Part shown: piece by piece, positions 57,180 through 64,000 of the stretch
How the letters are laid out: the number at the start of each line of letters is the position of its first letter
Position numbering within the stretch: position 1 is the stretch's first letter
Assembly: GCF_001905825.1 (NCBI RefSeq)
Contig: NZ_LIVV01000001.1
Span: 917,582-981,581, forward strand
DNA from: Streptomyces sp. CB02009
Lineage (GTDB): Bacteria; Actinomycetota; Actinomycetes; Streptomycetales; Streptomycetaceae
Length of the DNA: 64,000 nucleotides
Direction of reading: 5' to 3'
Position numbers and translations under genes: made by a program
Notes under the pieces: model-generated
Database searches by the model: none
Told to the model about the DNA's origin: nothing
What the model saw: only the letters and a program-made list of their open reading frames with translations

Positions 57180-58511
57180 ATGACCTCCACCGGTGCCGAC
57201 GCCGACCTCCCGGCGGCCCCCTCGCCCGACACGACCTGGTTCACCCACGACCGCTTCGGCATGTTCGTCCACTGGGGCCTCTACTCCCTCGCCGCCCGCC
57301 ACGAATGGGTGAAGACCCGGGAGAGGATGACGGACGAGCAGTACCAGGTGTACTTCGACCACTTCGACCCCGACCGCTACGATCCGGCCCTTTGGGCGCG
57401 GACGGCGAAGGCCGCCGGCATGCGCTACGTCGTCCTGACCACCAAGCACCACGACGGCTTCTGCCTCTGGGACAGCCGGCTCACCGACTACAAGGTGACG
57501 AAGACACCCCACGGCCGCGACCTGGTCGGACCCTTCGTCGAGGCCTGCCGCGCCGAAGGACTCAAGGTCGGCTTCTACCACTCCCTGATCGACTGGCACC
57601 ACCCGTCGTTCCCCGTCGACGGCACGCACCCGCGGCGCGACGACGAGGAGTTCAAGGCCGCGGCGGCCGACCGCGACATCCGGGAGTACCAGGAGTACCT
57701 GCACGGCCAGGTCCGCGAACTGCTCACCGAGTACGGACGCGTCGACTACCTCTTCTTCGACTTCTCCTACGCGGGCCGCGAATGGTGGGGAGGCAAAGGC
57801 CCCGACGACTGGGACTCCCCGCGGCTCATGGCGATGGTCCGCGAGCTCCAGCCGCACATCCTGGTCAACGACCGGTCCGGCCTCCCCGGGGACTTCGTCA
57901 CGCCCGAGCAGTACCAGCCGTCCGCCCCGATGACCCTCGACGGCCGCCCCGTCCTGTGGGAGGCGTGCCAGACCCTCAACGGAAGCTGGGGCTACGACCG
58001 CGACAACCTCGACCACAAGAGCCCCGAGCTCCTGATCCGGATGCTCGTGGACGGCGTCTCCAAGGGCGGCAACCTGCTGCTGAACGTCGGCCCCACCGGC
58101 CGGGGCGACCTCGACCCGCGTGACACCGCCGTCCTGGCCGAGATCGGCCGCTGGACCGACCTGCACGAACGGTCCCTCCGCGGCTGCGGACCCTCCCCGT
58201 ACACCCCGCCCGCCGACTGCCGGTACACCCAGCGCGGCGACCGGCTGTACGTCCACCTCTTCTCCTGGCCGCTGCGCCATCTGCACCTGCCCGGTCTCGC
58301 GGGCCGGGTGCGGTACGCCCAGCTCCTGAACGACGCCTCGGAGATCGTCCAGGAGCCCCTCGACCCCGACCGCCCGGCGATGAACACCCAGATGGGCGCC
58401 CAGCCGGCCGGCACCCTCACGCTCCGGCTGCCGGTGCGGCGGCCCGACACACCCCTGCCCGTCATCGAGCTGCACCTGACGGACCCGTCCGGGTCCGGCG
58501 CCTCGACGTGA
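57180..58511 (+). CDS. alpha-L-fucosidase, GH29, cytosolic
   Basis: 443 residues from the ATG at 57180, with no signal peptide. GH29 motifs are WFTHDRFGMFVHWGLYSLAA, MRYVVLTTKHHDGFCLWDSR, VGFYHSLIDWHHPSFPVDG, VDYLFFDFSYAGREWWGG with the nucleophile Asp, and LEACQTLNGSWGYDR-like WEACQTLNGSWGYDRDN. GH29 enzymes release L-fucose from fucosylated oligosaccharides with retention. An intracellular location means the transporter at 51577-54757 probably imports a fucosylated oligosaccharide or fucoside. The C-terminal beta domain (about residues 345-435) ends in a Ser/Gly tail. Confidence 0.93.
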   Translation: MTSTGADADLPAAPSPDTTWFTHDRFGMFVHWGLYSLAARHEWVKTRERMTDEQYQVYFDHFDPDRYDPALWARTAKAAGMRYVVLTTKHHDGFCLWDSRLTDYKVTKTPHGRDLVGPFVEACRAEGLKVGFYHSLIDWHHPSFPVDGTHPRRDDEEFKAAAADRDIREYQEYLHGQVRELLTEYGRVDYLFFDFSYAGREWWGGKGPDDWDSPRLMAMVRELQPHILVNDRSGLPGDFVTPEQYQPSAPMTLDGRPVLWEACQTLNGSWGYDRDNLDHKSPELLIRMLVDGVSKGGNLLLNVGPTGRGDLDPRDTAVLAEIGRWTDLHERSLRGCGPSPYTPPADCRYTQRGDRLYVHLFSWPLRHLHLPGLAGRVRYAQLLNDASEIVQEPLDPDRPAMNTQMGAQPAGTLTLRLPVRRPDTPLPVIELHLTDPSGSGAST

Positions 58512-58573
58512 CGGGCCGTACGCGTACCACTGATCCGACTCGTCCGACTCGTCCGACCGATCACGGAGGCACC

Positions 58574-60034
58574 ATGCAACGACGCACGTTCCTCACCGGC
58601 ACCGCGGTGGGCGCGGCAGCGGCCGTCCTGCCCCTCGCCGTCCCCGCGCACGCGAACGCCGCGCGGTGCAAGCCCGCGCGCCCCCTGGGCCCGACGGTCG
58701 ACGTCGGCTCCCTGGACGACCTCCAGGACGCGATCGACGCCGCGGGACCCGGCACCCGCATCGTCGTCGCGAACGGCACCTACACCGTCCCCGCCGCCAA
58801 GCCCCTCACCGTCACCGGCAAGAACGGCTCCCGTACCGCGCCGATCACCGTCGTCGCCGCGTCACGGGGAGGCGTGGTCCTGCGCGGCGAGCGGAGCTTC
58901 GTCTTCGACGCGTCCAGCAACGTGACCGTGAGCGGCTTCTCCTTCCGCCAGAGCACCACCCTGGAGATCCCGCCGACCTGCACGTACATCCGGCTCACCC
59001 GCAACGACTTCCAGCTCGCGGACATCGAGGGCCTGCACTGGGTCATGGTGCGCGGCGACGAGGCGGTGATCGACCGCAACCACTTCCACGGCAAGACCAC
59101 GCTCGGCATCTTCCTCGGCGTCGAGGGCGCGGGCAGCGAGGCCATGGCCCAGGGCGTGCACATCCACCGCAACCACTTCTCCGACCACACCTTCTCCGGC
59201 GCCAACGGTGGCGAGCCGATCCGCCTCGGCGTCAGCCCCCGCGCCCTGTCCAGCGCGCACGCCCTCGTCGAGTACAACCTGTTCGAGCGGGCCGACGGCG
59301 ACCCCGAGGCCATCTCCGTCAAGAGCTCCGACAACGTCATCCGCTACAACACGATCCGCGACAGCCTCGGCGGCATCGTCCTGCGCCACGGCAACCGCAC
59401 CCGCGTCGACAGCAACTACCTCATCGGCGGCGAGGAGGGCGTGCGGATCTACGGCAACGACCACGTCGTCGTCAACAACTACCTGGCCGGCCTGAGCGGG
59501 CGGGCGATGGTCATCGGCAGCGGAACGGAACGCGACCACGTCCCCGGCGAATCGGCCGAGGCGCGCCGGGGCAACGACGCACCCGACCGCGTCCTCATCG
59601 CCCACAACACCCTCCTCGACAACGCGGGCGGCGCGCTGTCGGGCGAGAGCCACCGCCCGCACGAGCCCCGCGACGTCACCGTCGCCGACAACCTGCTCGT
59701 CGGCCAGACCGGCAGCCTGGTCGAGATGGCGACGACGGTCCGCTTCACCTGGCAGAGCAACATCCTGTTCGGCGCGGCGGCCGACGGGAACATCCCCGCC
59801 GGCGGCTTCCTGCGGGCCGATCCCCGCCTGGTACGGGGCTCCGACGGGGTGTACCGCCTGTCGAGCACGAGCCGGGCGATCGGCGCGGCCACGCTGTCCC
59901 CCGCGCCCGTCACCCATGACATCGACGGGGACGCGCGGGGCGGTGTGCGCGACGTGGGTGCCGACGAGTACGCGACGGCGACGCCGGTCCGCCGGCCGCT
60001 GACCCCGGCGGACGTGGGTCCCAACGCCCCCTGA
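58574..60034 (+). CDS. Tat-secreted polysaccharide lyase family 6-like protein
   Basis: 486 residues from the ATG at 58574 with GGAGG upstream. A Tat signal (MQRRTFLTGTAVGAAAAVLP) precedes a right-handed beta-helix. Family features include LDDLQDAIDAAGPGTRIVVA, NGTYTVPAAKPLTVTGKNGS, DRNHFHGKTTLGIFLGVEGA, NGGEPIRLGVS and ESHRPHEPRDVTV. This resembles PL6 (alginate lyase/chondroitinase B). It is the only secreted polysaccharide-degrading enzyme in the locus and may cut the fucose- or uronate-containing polymer whose pieces are imported. Confidence 0.85.
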   Translation: MQRRTFLTGTAVGAAAAVLPLAVPAHANAARCKPARPLGPTVDVGSLDDLQDAIDAAGPGTRIVVANGTYTVPAAKPLTVTGKNGSRTAPITVVAASRGGVVLRGERSFVFDASSNVTVSGFSFRQSTTLEIPPTCTYIRLTRNDFQLADIEGLHWVMVRGDEAVIDRNHFHGKTTLGIFLGVEGAGSEAMAQGVHIHRNHFSDHTFSGANGGEPIRLGVSPRALSSAHALVEYNLFERADGDPEAISVKSSDNVIRYNTIRDSLGGIVLRHGNRTRVDSNYLIGGEEGVRIYGNDHVVVNNYLAGLSGRAMVIGSGTERDHVPGESAEARRGNDAPDRVLIAHNTLLDNAGGALSGESHRPHEPRDVTVADNLLVGQTGSLVEMATTVRFTWQSNILFGAAADGNIPAGGFLRADPRLVRGSDGVYRLSSTSRAIGAATLSPAPVTHDIDGDARGGVRDVGADEYATATPVRRPLTPADVGPNAP

Positions 60035-60104
60035 CGGAGAGGGGAGCGGAGAAGGGGAGCGGGGGAGGGGCGCGGACCCTGCAGTAAGGTGACGCCCAGC
60101 AGAC

Positions 60105-60115
60105 ACATCCGATGT
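60105..60115. promoter_or_regulatory. ACATCCGATGT operator upstream of the gntR gene
   Basis: Perfect 11-bp palindrome 25 bp before the TTG start at 60141, downstream of a possible -10 box TAAGGT (60085-60090). The position suggests autorepression. Confidence 0.75.
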
Positions 60116-60140
60116 ATTTGGCCTTGCACAGGAGGACGCC

Positions 60141-60812
60141 TTGGCAGTCACGGACGAGGCGATCGGCAAGATCAAGGAGATGATCGTCTCCGGCGCGCTC
60201 CGCCCGGGCGACCGGCTGCCCAAGGAGGCCGACCTCGCCGCCGCGCTGGGCCTGTCGCGCAACTCCCTGCGCGAGGCGGTGAAGGCCCTGTCCCTCCTGA
60301 ACATCCTCGACGTGCGGCAGGGCGACGGGACGTACGTCTCCAGCCTCGAACCGCCGCTGCTGCTCGAAGCGGTGTCGTTCGTCCTGGACTTCCACCAGGA
60401 CGACCAGGCGCTCCAGGCCCTGAAGGTACGGGGCATCCTGGAGCCGGCGGCGACCGCGATGGCGGCGGAGCGCATCCCCGAGGACGAGATCAGGGAACTC
60501 GGAGAGCTCCTCGACCGGCTCGGCGAGGCCCCGAGCCTGGACGAACTCGTCGCCAGCGACCTGGAGTTCCACCGAAGGATCGCCGCGGCCTCCGGGATTC
60601 CACTGCTGTGCTCGCTCCTCGACAGCATCTCGGGAGCCACTGTACGGGCGCGGCTGTGGCGGGGCATCACCGAGGAGACGGCCGTGGCCCGGACCCTGGC
60701 GGAGCACCGGGCGATCCTGGACGCGCTCGCCGCCCGGGACGCGCGGACGGCGGAGGCCTGGGCGACGATCCACATCTCCAACGTCGTCCGCTGGCTCGAC
60801 AGCGTGCTGTGA
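60141..60812 (+). CDS. FadR-type GntR regulator of the fucose locus
   Basis: 223 residues from a TTG at 60141 with AGGAGG 8 nt upstream. The GntR winged helix is IGKIKEMIVSGALRPGDRLP, KEADLAAALGLSRNSLREAV and KALSLLNILDVRQGDGTYV. The C-terminal FCD ligand domain has LKVRGILEPAATAMAAERIP, DLEFHRRIAAASGIPLLCSL and LAEHRAILDALAARDA, including Asp/His residues of the usual metal site. FCD-type GntR proteins respond to carboxylic acids, so a deoxy-sugar acid such as L-fuconate or its keto derivative is a plausible inducer. Three matching palindromes in the locus define its likely regulon. Confidence 0.9.
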   Translation: MAVTDEAIGKIKEMIVSGALRPGDRLPKEADLAAALGLSRNSLREAVKALSLLNILDVRQGDGTYVSSLEPPLLLEAVSFVLDFHQDDQALQALKVRGILEPAATAMAAERIPEDEIRELGELLDRLGEAPSLDELVASDLEFHRRIAAASGIPLLCSLLDSISGATVRARLWRGITEETAVARTLAEHRAILDALAARDARTAEAWATIHISNVVRWLDSVL

Positions 60813-60862
60813 CCCGCCGTTCCGGCCGCTCCCTCCGCCTCGGCCGGCACTGACGCAGACGA

Positions 60863-60895
60863 GGGCGGGCGCTCCCCCCGAGGGGCGCCCGCCCC
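60863..60895. terminator. terminator hairpin after the gntR gene
   Basis: GGGCGGGCGC pairs with GCGCCCGCCC, with inner CCCC/GGGG and a bulged T. It separates gntR from the dehydratase promoter. The remaining gap to 61142 contains the operator and promoter at 60984-61028 and no gene. Confidence 0.75.
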
Positions 60896-60983
60896 TGTCG
60901 GCATTCCGTTCGCGGGGTGCCGATCGCGGGGTGCGCGGGGCCGCTCGCCATGCCCCTCATGCCGCCTGCTCAAGTCCCGAGAA

Positions 60984-61028
60984 ACATCCGATGTCTACTT
61001 GCCTGACCTCTCGCGCGCGCCGTATCGT
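60984..61028 (+). promoter_or_regulatory. operator ACATCCGATGT and promoter of the fuconate dehydratase operon
   Basis: The perfect palindrome (60984-60994) lies just upstream of a -35 box TTGCCT (60999-61004), an 18-bp spacer and TATCGT (61023-61028). This places the repressor site against the -35 region. Confidence 0.72.
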
Positions 61029-61142
61029 TCTCGCTCAACAGGCCAATCACCCGATCTGTGCTGATGGTTGGGGCCGCTCCGCGTCGTTCGGGCAGACGAA
61101 GCCGAACACCGAGCAGGCAGCCCAGGTGTGAAAGGAACCCCG

Positions 61143-62501
61143 TTGTCCACTGACATCACGCGGGTCATCGCGATGGACACCTACGACATCCGTTTCCCGA
61201 CCTCCCGCCAACTCGACGGATCCGACGCGATGAACCCGGACCCCGATTACTCCGCGGCCTACCTCGTCCTGCGGACGAACGAGCCCGACGGTCCCACGGG
61301 ACACGGCTTCACCTTCACCATCGGACGGGGCAACGATGTCCAGGTCGCCGCGATCGAAGCACTGCGCCCCCACGTCATCGGCCGGTCCGTGGAGGACCTC
61401 TGCGCCGACCCCGGCCTCGTCAGCCGGGCACTCATCGGCGACAGCCAGCTCCGCTGGCTCGGGCCCGAGAAGGGCGTCATGCACATGGCCGTCGGGGCCG
61501 TGGTCAACGCCGTGTGGGACCTGGCCGCCAAGAGGCAGCGGAAGCCGCTGTGGAAGCTGCTCGCCGACGCCGACCCCGAATGGCTCGTCTCGCAGGTCGA
61601 CTTCCGCTACATCACCGACGCCCTCACCCCCGAGGAGGCCCTGGACCTCCTCAGGCGCGGAAAGGACGGGCGCGCCGAGCGCGAGAACGTCCTGCGTGCC
61701 CAGGGCTACCCCGCCTACACCACCTCGCCCGGCTGGCTCGGCTACTCCGACGAGAAACTGACCCGACTCGCCGAGGAAGCGGTCGCGGCGGGCTTCACCC
61801 AGATCAAGCTGAAGGTCGGCGCCGACCTCGCGGACGACGTCCGCCGCTGCCGCGCCGCCCGCGCCGCCGTCGGCGCGGACGTCCGGCTGGCCGTCGACGC
61901 CAACCAGCGGTGGAACGTCACCGAGGCCATCGAGTGGACCCGGGCGCTCGCCGAGTTCGACCCCTACTGGATCGAGGAGCCGACCAGCCCGGACGACATC
62001 CTCGGACACGCGCGCGTGCGGGCCGCCGTCGCCCCCGTCAAGGTGGCCACGGGCGAGCACGTGCAGAACCGCATCGTGTTCAAGCAGCTCCTCCAGGCGA
62101 ACGCCGTCGACATCGTCCAACTCGACGCGGCCCGGGTCGGCGGCGTGAACGAGAACCTCGCCATCCTGCTCCTCGCCGCCAAGTTCGGGGTACCCGTCTG
62201 CCCGCACGCCGGCGGGGTCGGACTGTGCGAACTGGTCCAGCACCTCGCGATGTTCGACTTCGTGGCGCTCAGCGGAACCACCCAGGACCGGGTCATCGAG
62301 TTCGTCGACCATCTGCACGAGCACTTCGCCCACCCGGCCGTCATACGCGACGGCGCCTACACGGCCCCCCTGGCCCCCGGGTTCTCGGCCGACATGCACG
62401 AGGCCTCCCTCGCCACCTTCGTCTACCCCCACGGCACCTTCTGGGCCGCCGACCTGGCGGAAGCGCTCGCCGGCGAAGCGGCCGTGGAGGTGACCGCGTG
62501 A
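61143..62501 (+). CDS. L-fuconate dehydratase (enolase superfamily)
   Basis: 452 residues from a TTG at 61143 (AAAGGA 7 nt upstream). Characteristic segments are [72 protein letters not shown] with the K-x-K base, [11 protein letters not shown] (metal Asp), [12 protein letters not shown] (Glu), [10 protein letters not shown] (Glu) and [20 protein letters not shown] (His). The length and the [13 protein letters not shown] block match L-fuconate dehydratases (FucD). It dehydrates L-fuconate to 2-keto-3-deoxy-L-fuconate and is translationally coupled to the SDR gene that follows. Confidence 0.92.
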   Translation: MSTDITRVIAMDTYDIRFPTSRQLDGSDAMNPDPDYSAAYLVLRTNEPDGPTGHGFTFTIGRGNDVQVAAIEALRPHVIGRSVEDLCADPGLVSRALIGDSQLRWLGPEKGVMHMAVGAVVNAVWDLAAKRQRKPLWKLLADADPEWLVSQVDFRYITDALTPEEALDLLRRGKDGRAERENVLRAQGYPAYTTSPGWLGYSDEKLTRLAEEAVAAGFTQIKLKVGADLADDVRRCRAARAAVGADVRLAVDANQRWNVTEAIEWTRALAEFDPYWIEEPTSPDDILGHARVRAAVAPVKVATGEHVQNRIVFKQLLQANAVDIVQLDAARVGGVNENLAILLLAAKFGVPVCPHAGGVGLCELVQHLAMFDFVALSGTTQDRVIEFVDHLHEHFAHPAVIRDGAYTAPLAPGFSADMHEASLATFVYPHGTFWAADLAEALAGEAAVEVTA

Positions 62502-63259
62502 ACGCCTACCCGCTCGCCGGCCTCCGCGCCGTCGTCACCGGCGGCGCCTCCGGCATCGGACACGCCGTCGCCCGCCTCCTCGACGCGCAGGGCGCCGCCG
62601 TCGCCGTCCTCGACCTCGACCCGGCGGGCACCCCCGACACAATCACCGCCCTCCGCGCGGACGTCGCCGACGACACCTCGGTACGCGAGGCCGTCGCGGC
62701 GGCCGCCGCCGCGCTGGGCGGAATCGACATCCTCGTCAACAACGCCGGCATCGGCGCCGCGGGCACCGTCGAGGACAACCCCGACGACCAGTGGCACACC
62801 GTCCTCGACGTCAACCTCCTCGGCGTCGTCCGCACCACCCGTGCCGCGCTGCCGCATCTGCGCCGCTCGGAACACCCCGCCGTCGTCAACATCTGCTCCA
62901 TCGCCGCCACCGCGGGCCTGCCCCAGCGGGCCCTGTACTCCGCGAGCAAGGGGGCGGTCCTCTCCCTGACCCTCGCCATGGCCGCCGACCACGTCCGGGA
63001 GGGCATCCGGGTCAACTGCGTCAACCCCGGGACCGTGGACACCCCGTGGGTCGCCCGGCTGCTCGACGCGGCGGCGGACCCGGAGGCCGAGCGCGCGGCA
63101 CTCGGCGCCCGCCAGCCCACGGGCCGGCTCGTGAGCGCCGACGAGGTCGCGGCGGCCGTCGTCTACCTCGCGTCCCCGGCGGCGGCGTCGGTGACGGGCA
63201 CCGCCCTCGCCGTCGACGGCGGCATGGCGGGACTCCGACTCCGGCCGGCGGGCACATGA
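62498..63259 (+). CDS. SDR dehydrogenase, likely 2-keto-3-deoxy-L-fuconate dehydrogenase
   Basis: 253 residues from a GTG at 62498 overlapping the upstream stop. The cofactor loop is [18 protein letters not shown], with acidic LDLDP at the end of strand 2 suggesting [12 protein letters not shown] and catalytic [20 protein letters not shown] (Ser, Tyr, Lys) follow, then [17 protein letters not shown]. By operon position it should oxidise 2-keto-3-deoxy-L-fuconate to the 2,4-diketo form, the substrate of the FAH hydrolase at 49215-50075. Confidence 0.9.
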   Translation: MNAYPLAGLRAVVTGGASGIGHAVARLLDAQGAAVAVLDLDPAGTPDTITALRADVADDTSVREAVAAAAAALGGIDILVNNAGIGAAGTVEDNPDDQWHTVLDVNLLGVVRTTRAALPHLRRSEHPAVVNICSIAATAGLPQRALYSASKGAVLSLTLAMAADHVREGIRVNCVNPGTVDTPWVARLLDAAADPEAERAALGARQPTGRLVSADEVAAAVVYLASPAAASVTGTALAVDGGMAGLRLRPAGT

Positions 63260-64000
63260 GCACGGACAGGAAGGCCAGGGGCGAACGGGCGCCCTCGGAC
63301 GGGGCCACTGACGCACGCACACGGGGCGAACGTACGCCGAGCGAACGCGCCCCGGACGGACGGGTCCGGGAGGGACGTGCCGAAGGCGGCCCCGCCCCGG
63401 ACGGGCGCGGCGCCGGCCCCGCCCCCCTCACCCGCGTCCCCCTCGGCCGGAGCACCGCCTGGACGACCCGCCTCGCCTTCGGCGCGGCCGGCATCGGCAA
63501 CCTCTACAGCACCGTCACCGACGAGGACGCCGACAAGACCCTCGCGACCGCCTGGGACCGCGGCATCCGCTCCTTCGACACCGCGCCCCACTACGGCCTC
63601 GGCCTGTCCGAGCGCCGCCTCGGCGCCTTCCTCCGGGACCGGCCCCGGGACACGTACACCGTCTCGACCAAGGTCGGCCGCCTCCTCGTCCCCGATCCCG
63701 GCGCGACCGGCGACGACCTCGCCCACGGCTTCGCGGTCCCCGCCGCGCACCGCAGGGTCTGGGACTTCGGTGCGGACGGCATCCGGCGCGGCCTGGAGGA
63801 GAGCCTGGAGCGCCTCGGGCTCGACCGCGTCGACATCGTGTACCTGCACGACCCCGACGACCACGCCGACCAGGCGCTGCGCGAGGCGTACCCCGCGCTG
63901 GAACGACTGCGGGCCGAGGGCGTCGTCCGGGCCGTCGGCGTCGGCATGAACCAGACCTCCATCCCCACCCGCTTCGTCACCGAGACCGACATCGACGTCG
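63256..64000 (+). CDS. aldo/keto reductase, likely L-fucose dehydrogenase, 3' end outside window
   Basis: The ATG at 63256 overlaps the SDR stop, and the frame remains open to the window end (248 residues seen). An unusual Arg/Gly-rich extension of about 55 residues (RGERAPSDGATDARTRGERT) precedes the barrel, which starts LTRVPLGRSTAWTTRLAFGA. Catalytic residues are in SFDTAPHYGLGLSE (Asp, Tyr), VSTKVG (Lys) and DIVYLHDPDDH (His). The sequence resembles D-threo-aldose 1-dehydrogenases, which oxidise L-fucose to L-fuconolactone. A lactonase would be expected downstream of the window. Confidence 0.88.
   Translation, partial: MSTDRKARGERAPSDGATDARTRGERTPSERAPDGRVREGRAEGGPAPDGRGAGPAPLTRVPLGRSTAWTTRLAFGAAGIGNLYSTVTDEDADKTLATAWDRGIRSFDTAPHYGLGLSERRLGAFLRDRPRDTYTVSTKVGRLLVPDPGATGDDLAHGFAVPAAHRRVWDFGADGIRRGLEESLERLGLDRVDIVYLHDPDDHADQALREAYPALERLRAEGVVRAVGVGMNQTSIPTRFVTETDIDV

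Noticed and set aside
1..64000. tRNA genes, insertion sequences, integrases or phage genes
   Set aside because: No cloverleaf with conserved tRNA loops and no transposase, integrase or phage structural motifs were recognised on either strand.

Overview
The window is high-GC DNA (mostly above 70% by eye). It has GTG/TTG starts, tightly overlapping ATGA/GTGA gene junctions, Tat and Sec secretion signals and large families of ECF sigma factors, all typical of a Streptomyces-like actinomycete chromosome. No tRNA, rRNA, CRISPR array, transposase or phage gene was seen. The content reads as accessory or arm-type chromosome: stress-sigma modules, secreted hydrolases, metal and arsenic resistance, and a sugar catabolic locus.

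Layout. 1-806: 3' part of a methylthioadenosine phosphorylase. 882-5031: arsenic-type locus with two GNAT acetyltransferases of the phosphinothricin/arsinothricin type, an ArsP-like permease and three ArsR repressors with candidate operators. 5175-7213: broken hydrolase, an RskA-type anti-sigma factor preceded by only a region-4 remnant of its sigma factor, and an XRE regulator. 7374-11610: divergent Asp23/Gls24 envelope-stress cluster with an ECF sigma factor. 11701-15841: cyclopropane-fatty-acid synthase-like methyltransferase, intact SigK/RskA pair and a TrmB/LuxR regulator. 16044-24309: large secreted subtilase, secreted lectin-bearing protein, DUF7144-like membrane protein, glutaminase-STAS. 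24364-28743: copper/cytochrome-oxidase assembly locus (DsbA-like, CopD-CtaG with an apparent frameshift, CopC). 28978-31341: NlpC/P60 hydrolase, BlaI-like repressor, M56 protease.

32514-39978 is a five-gene operon encoding a SWIM zinc-finger protein, an unrecognised 464-residue protein, a VWA protein, a MoxR AAA ATPase and a 1,010-residue DUF5682-like protein. It resembles the poorly understood MoxR/VWA systems (yehLMPQ-like in enterobacteria) and is the best candidate here for an undescribed molecular machine. 40051-49202 holds a phytase-like propeller, a Tat-secreted beta-helix protein, an RCK-type protein, a class A beta-lactamase, a two-domain VOC protein, ThpR and an SGNH hydrolase. Between the RCK-type gene and the beta-lactamase lies a promoter, a 12-codon leader peptide with a 15-nt Shine-Dalgarno, and mutually exclusive RNA stems, which looks like an attenuator.

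49215-64000 (continuing past the end) is a sugar/sugar-acid locus. It encodes an ABC importer, cytosolic GH29 alpha-L-fucosidase, L-fuconate dehydratase, SDR dehydrogenase, FAH-family hydrolase and aldo/keto reductase. Together these match the non-phosphorylative route from L-fucose to pyruvate and lactate. A glucarate-dehydratase/KDG-dehydratase pair, a PL6-like lyase and a FadR-type GntR regulator lie with them. Three perfect copies of the palindrome ACATC(C/G)GATGT, at the FAH gene, at the GntR gene and at the dehydratase operon, define a probable regulon of that GntR protein.
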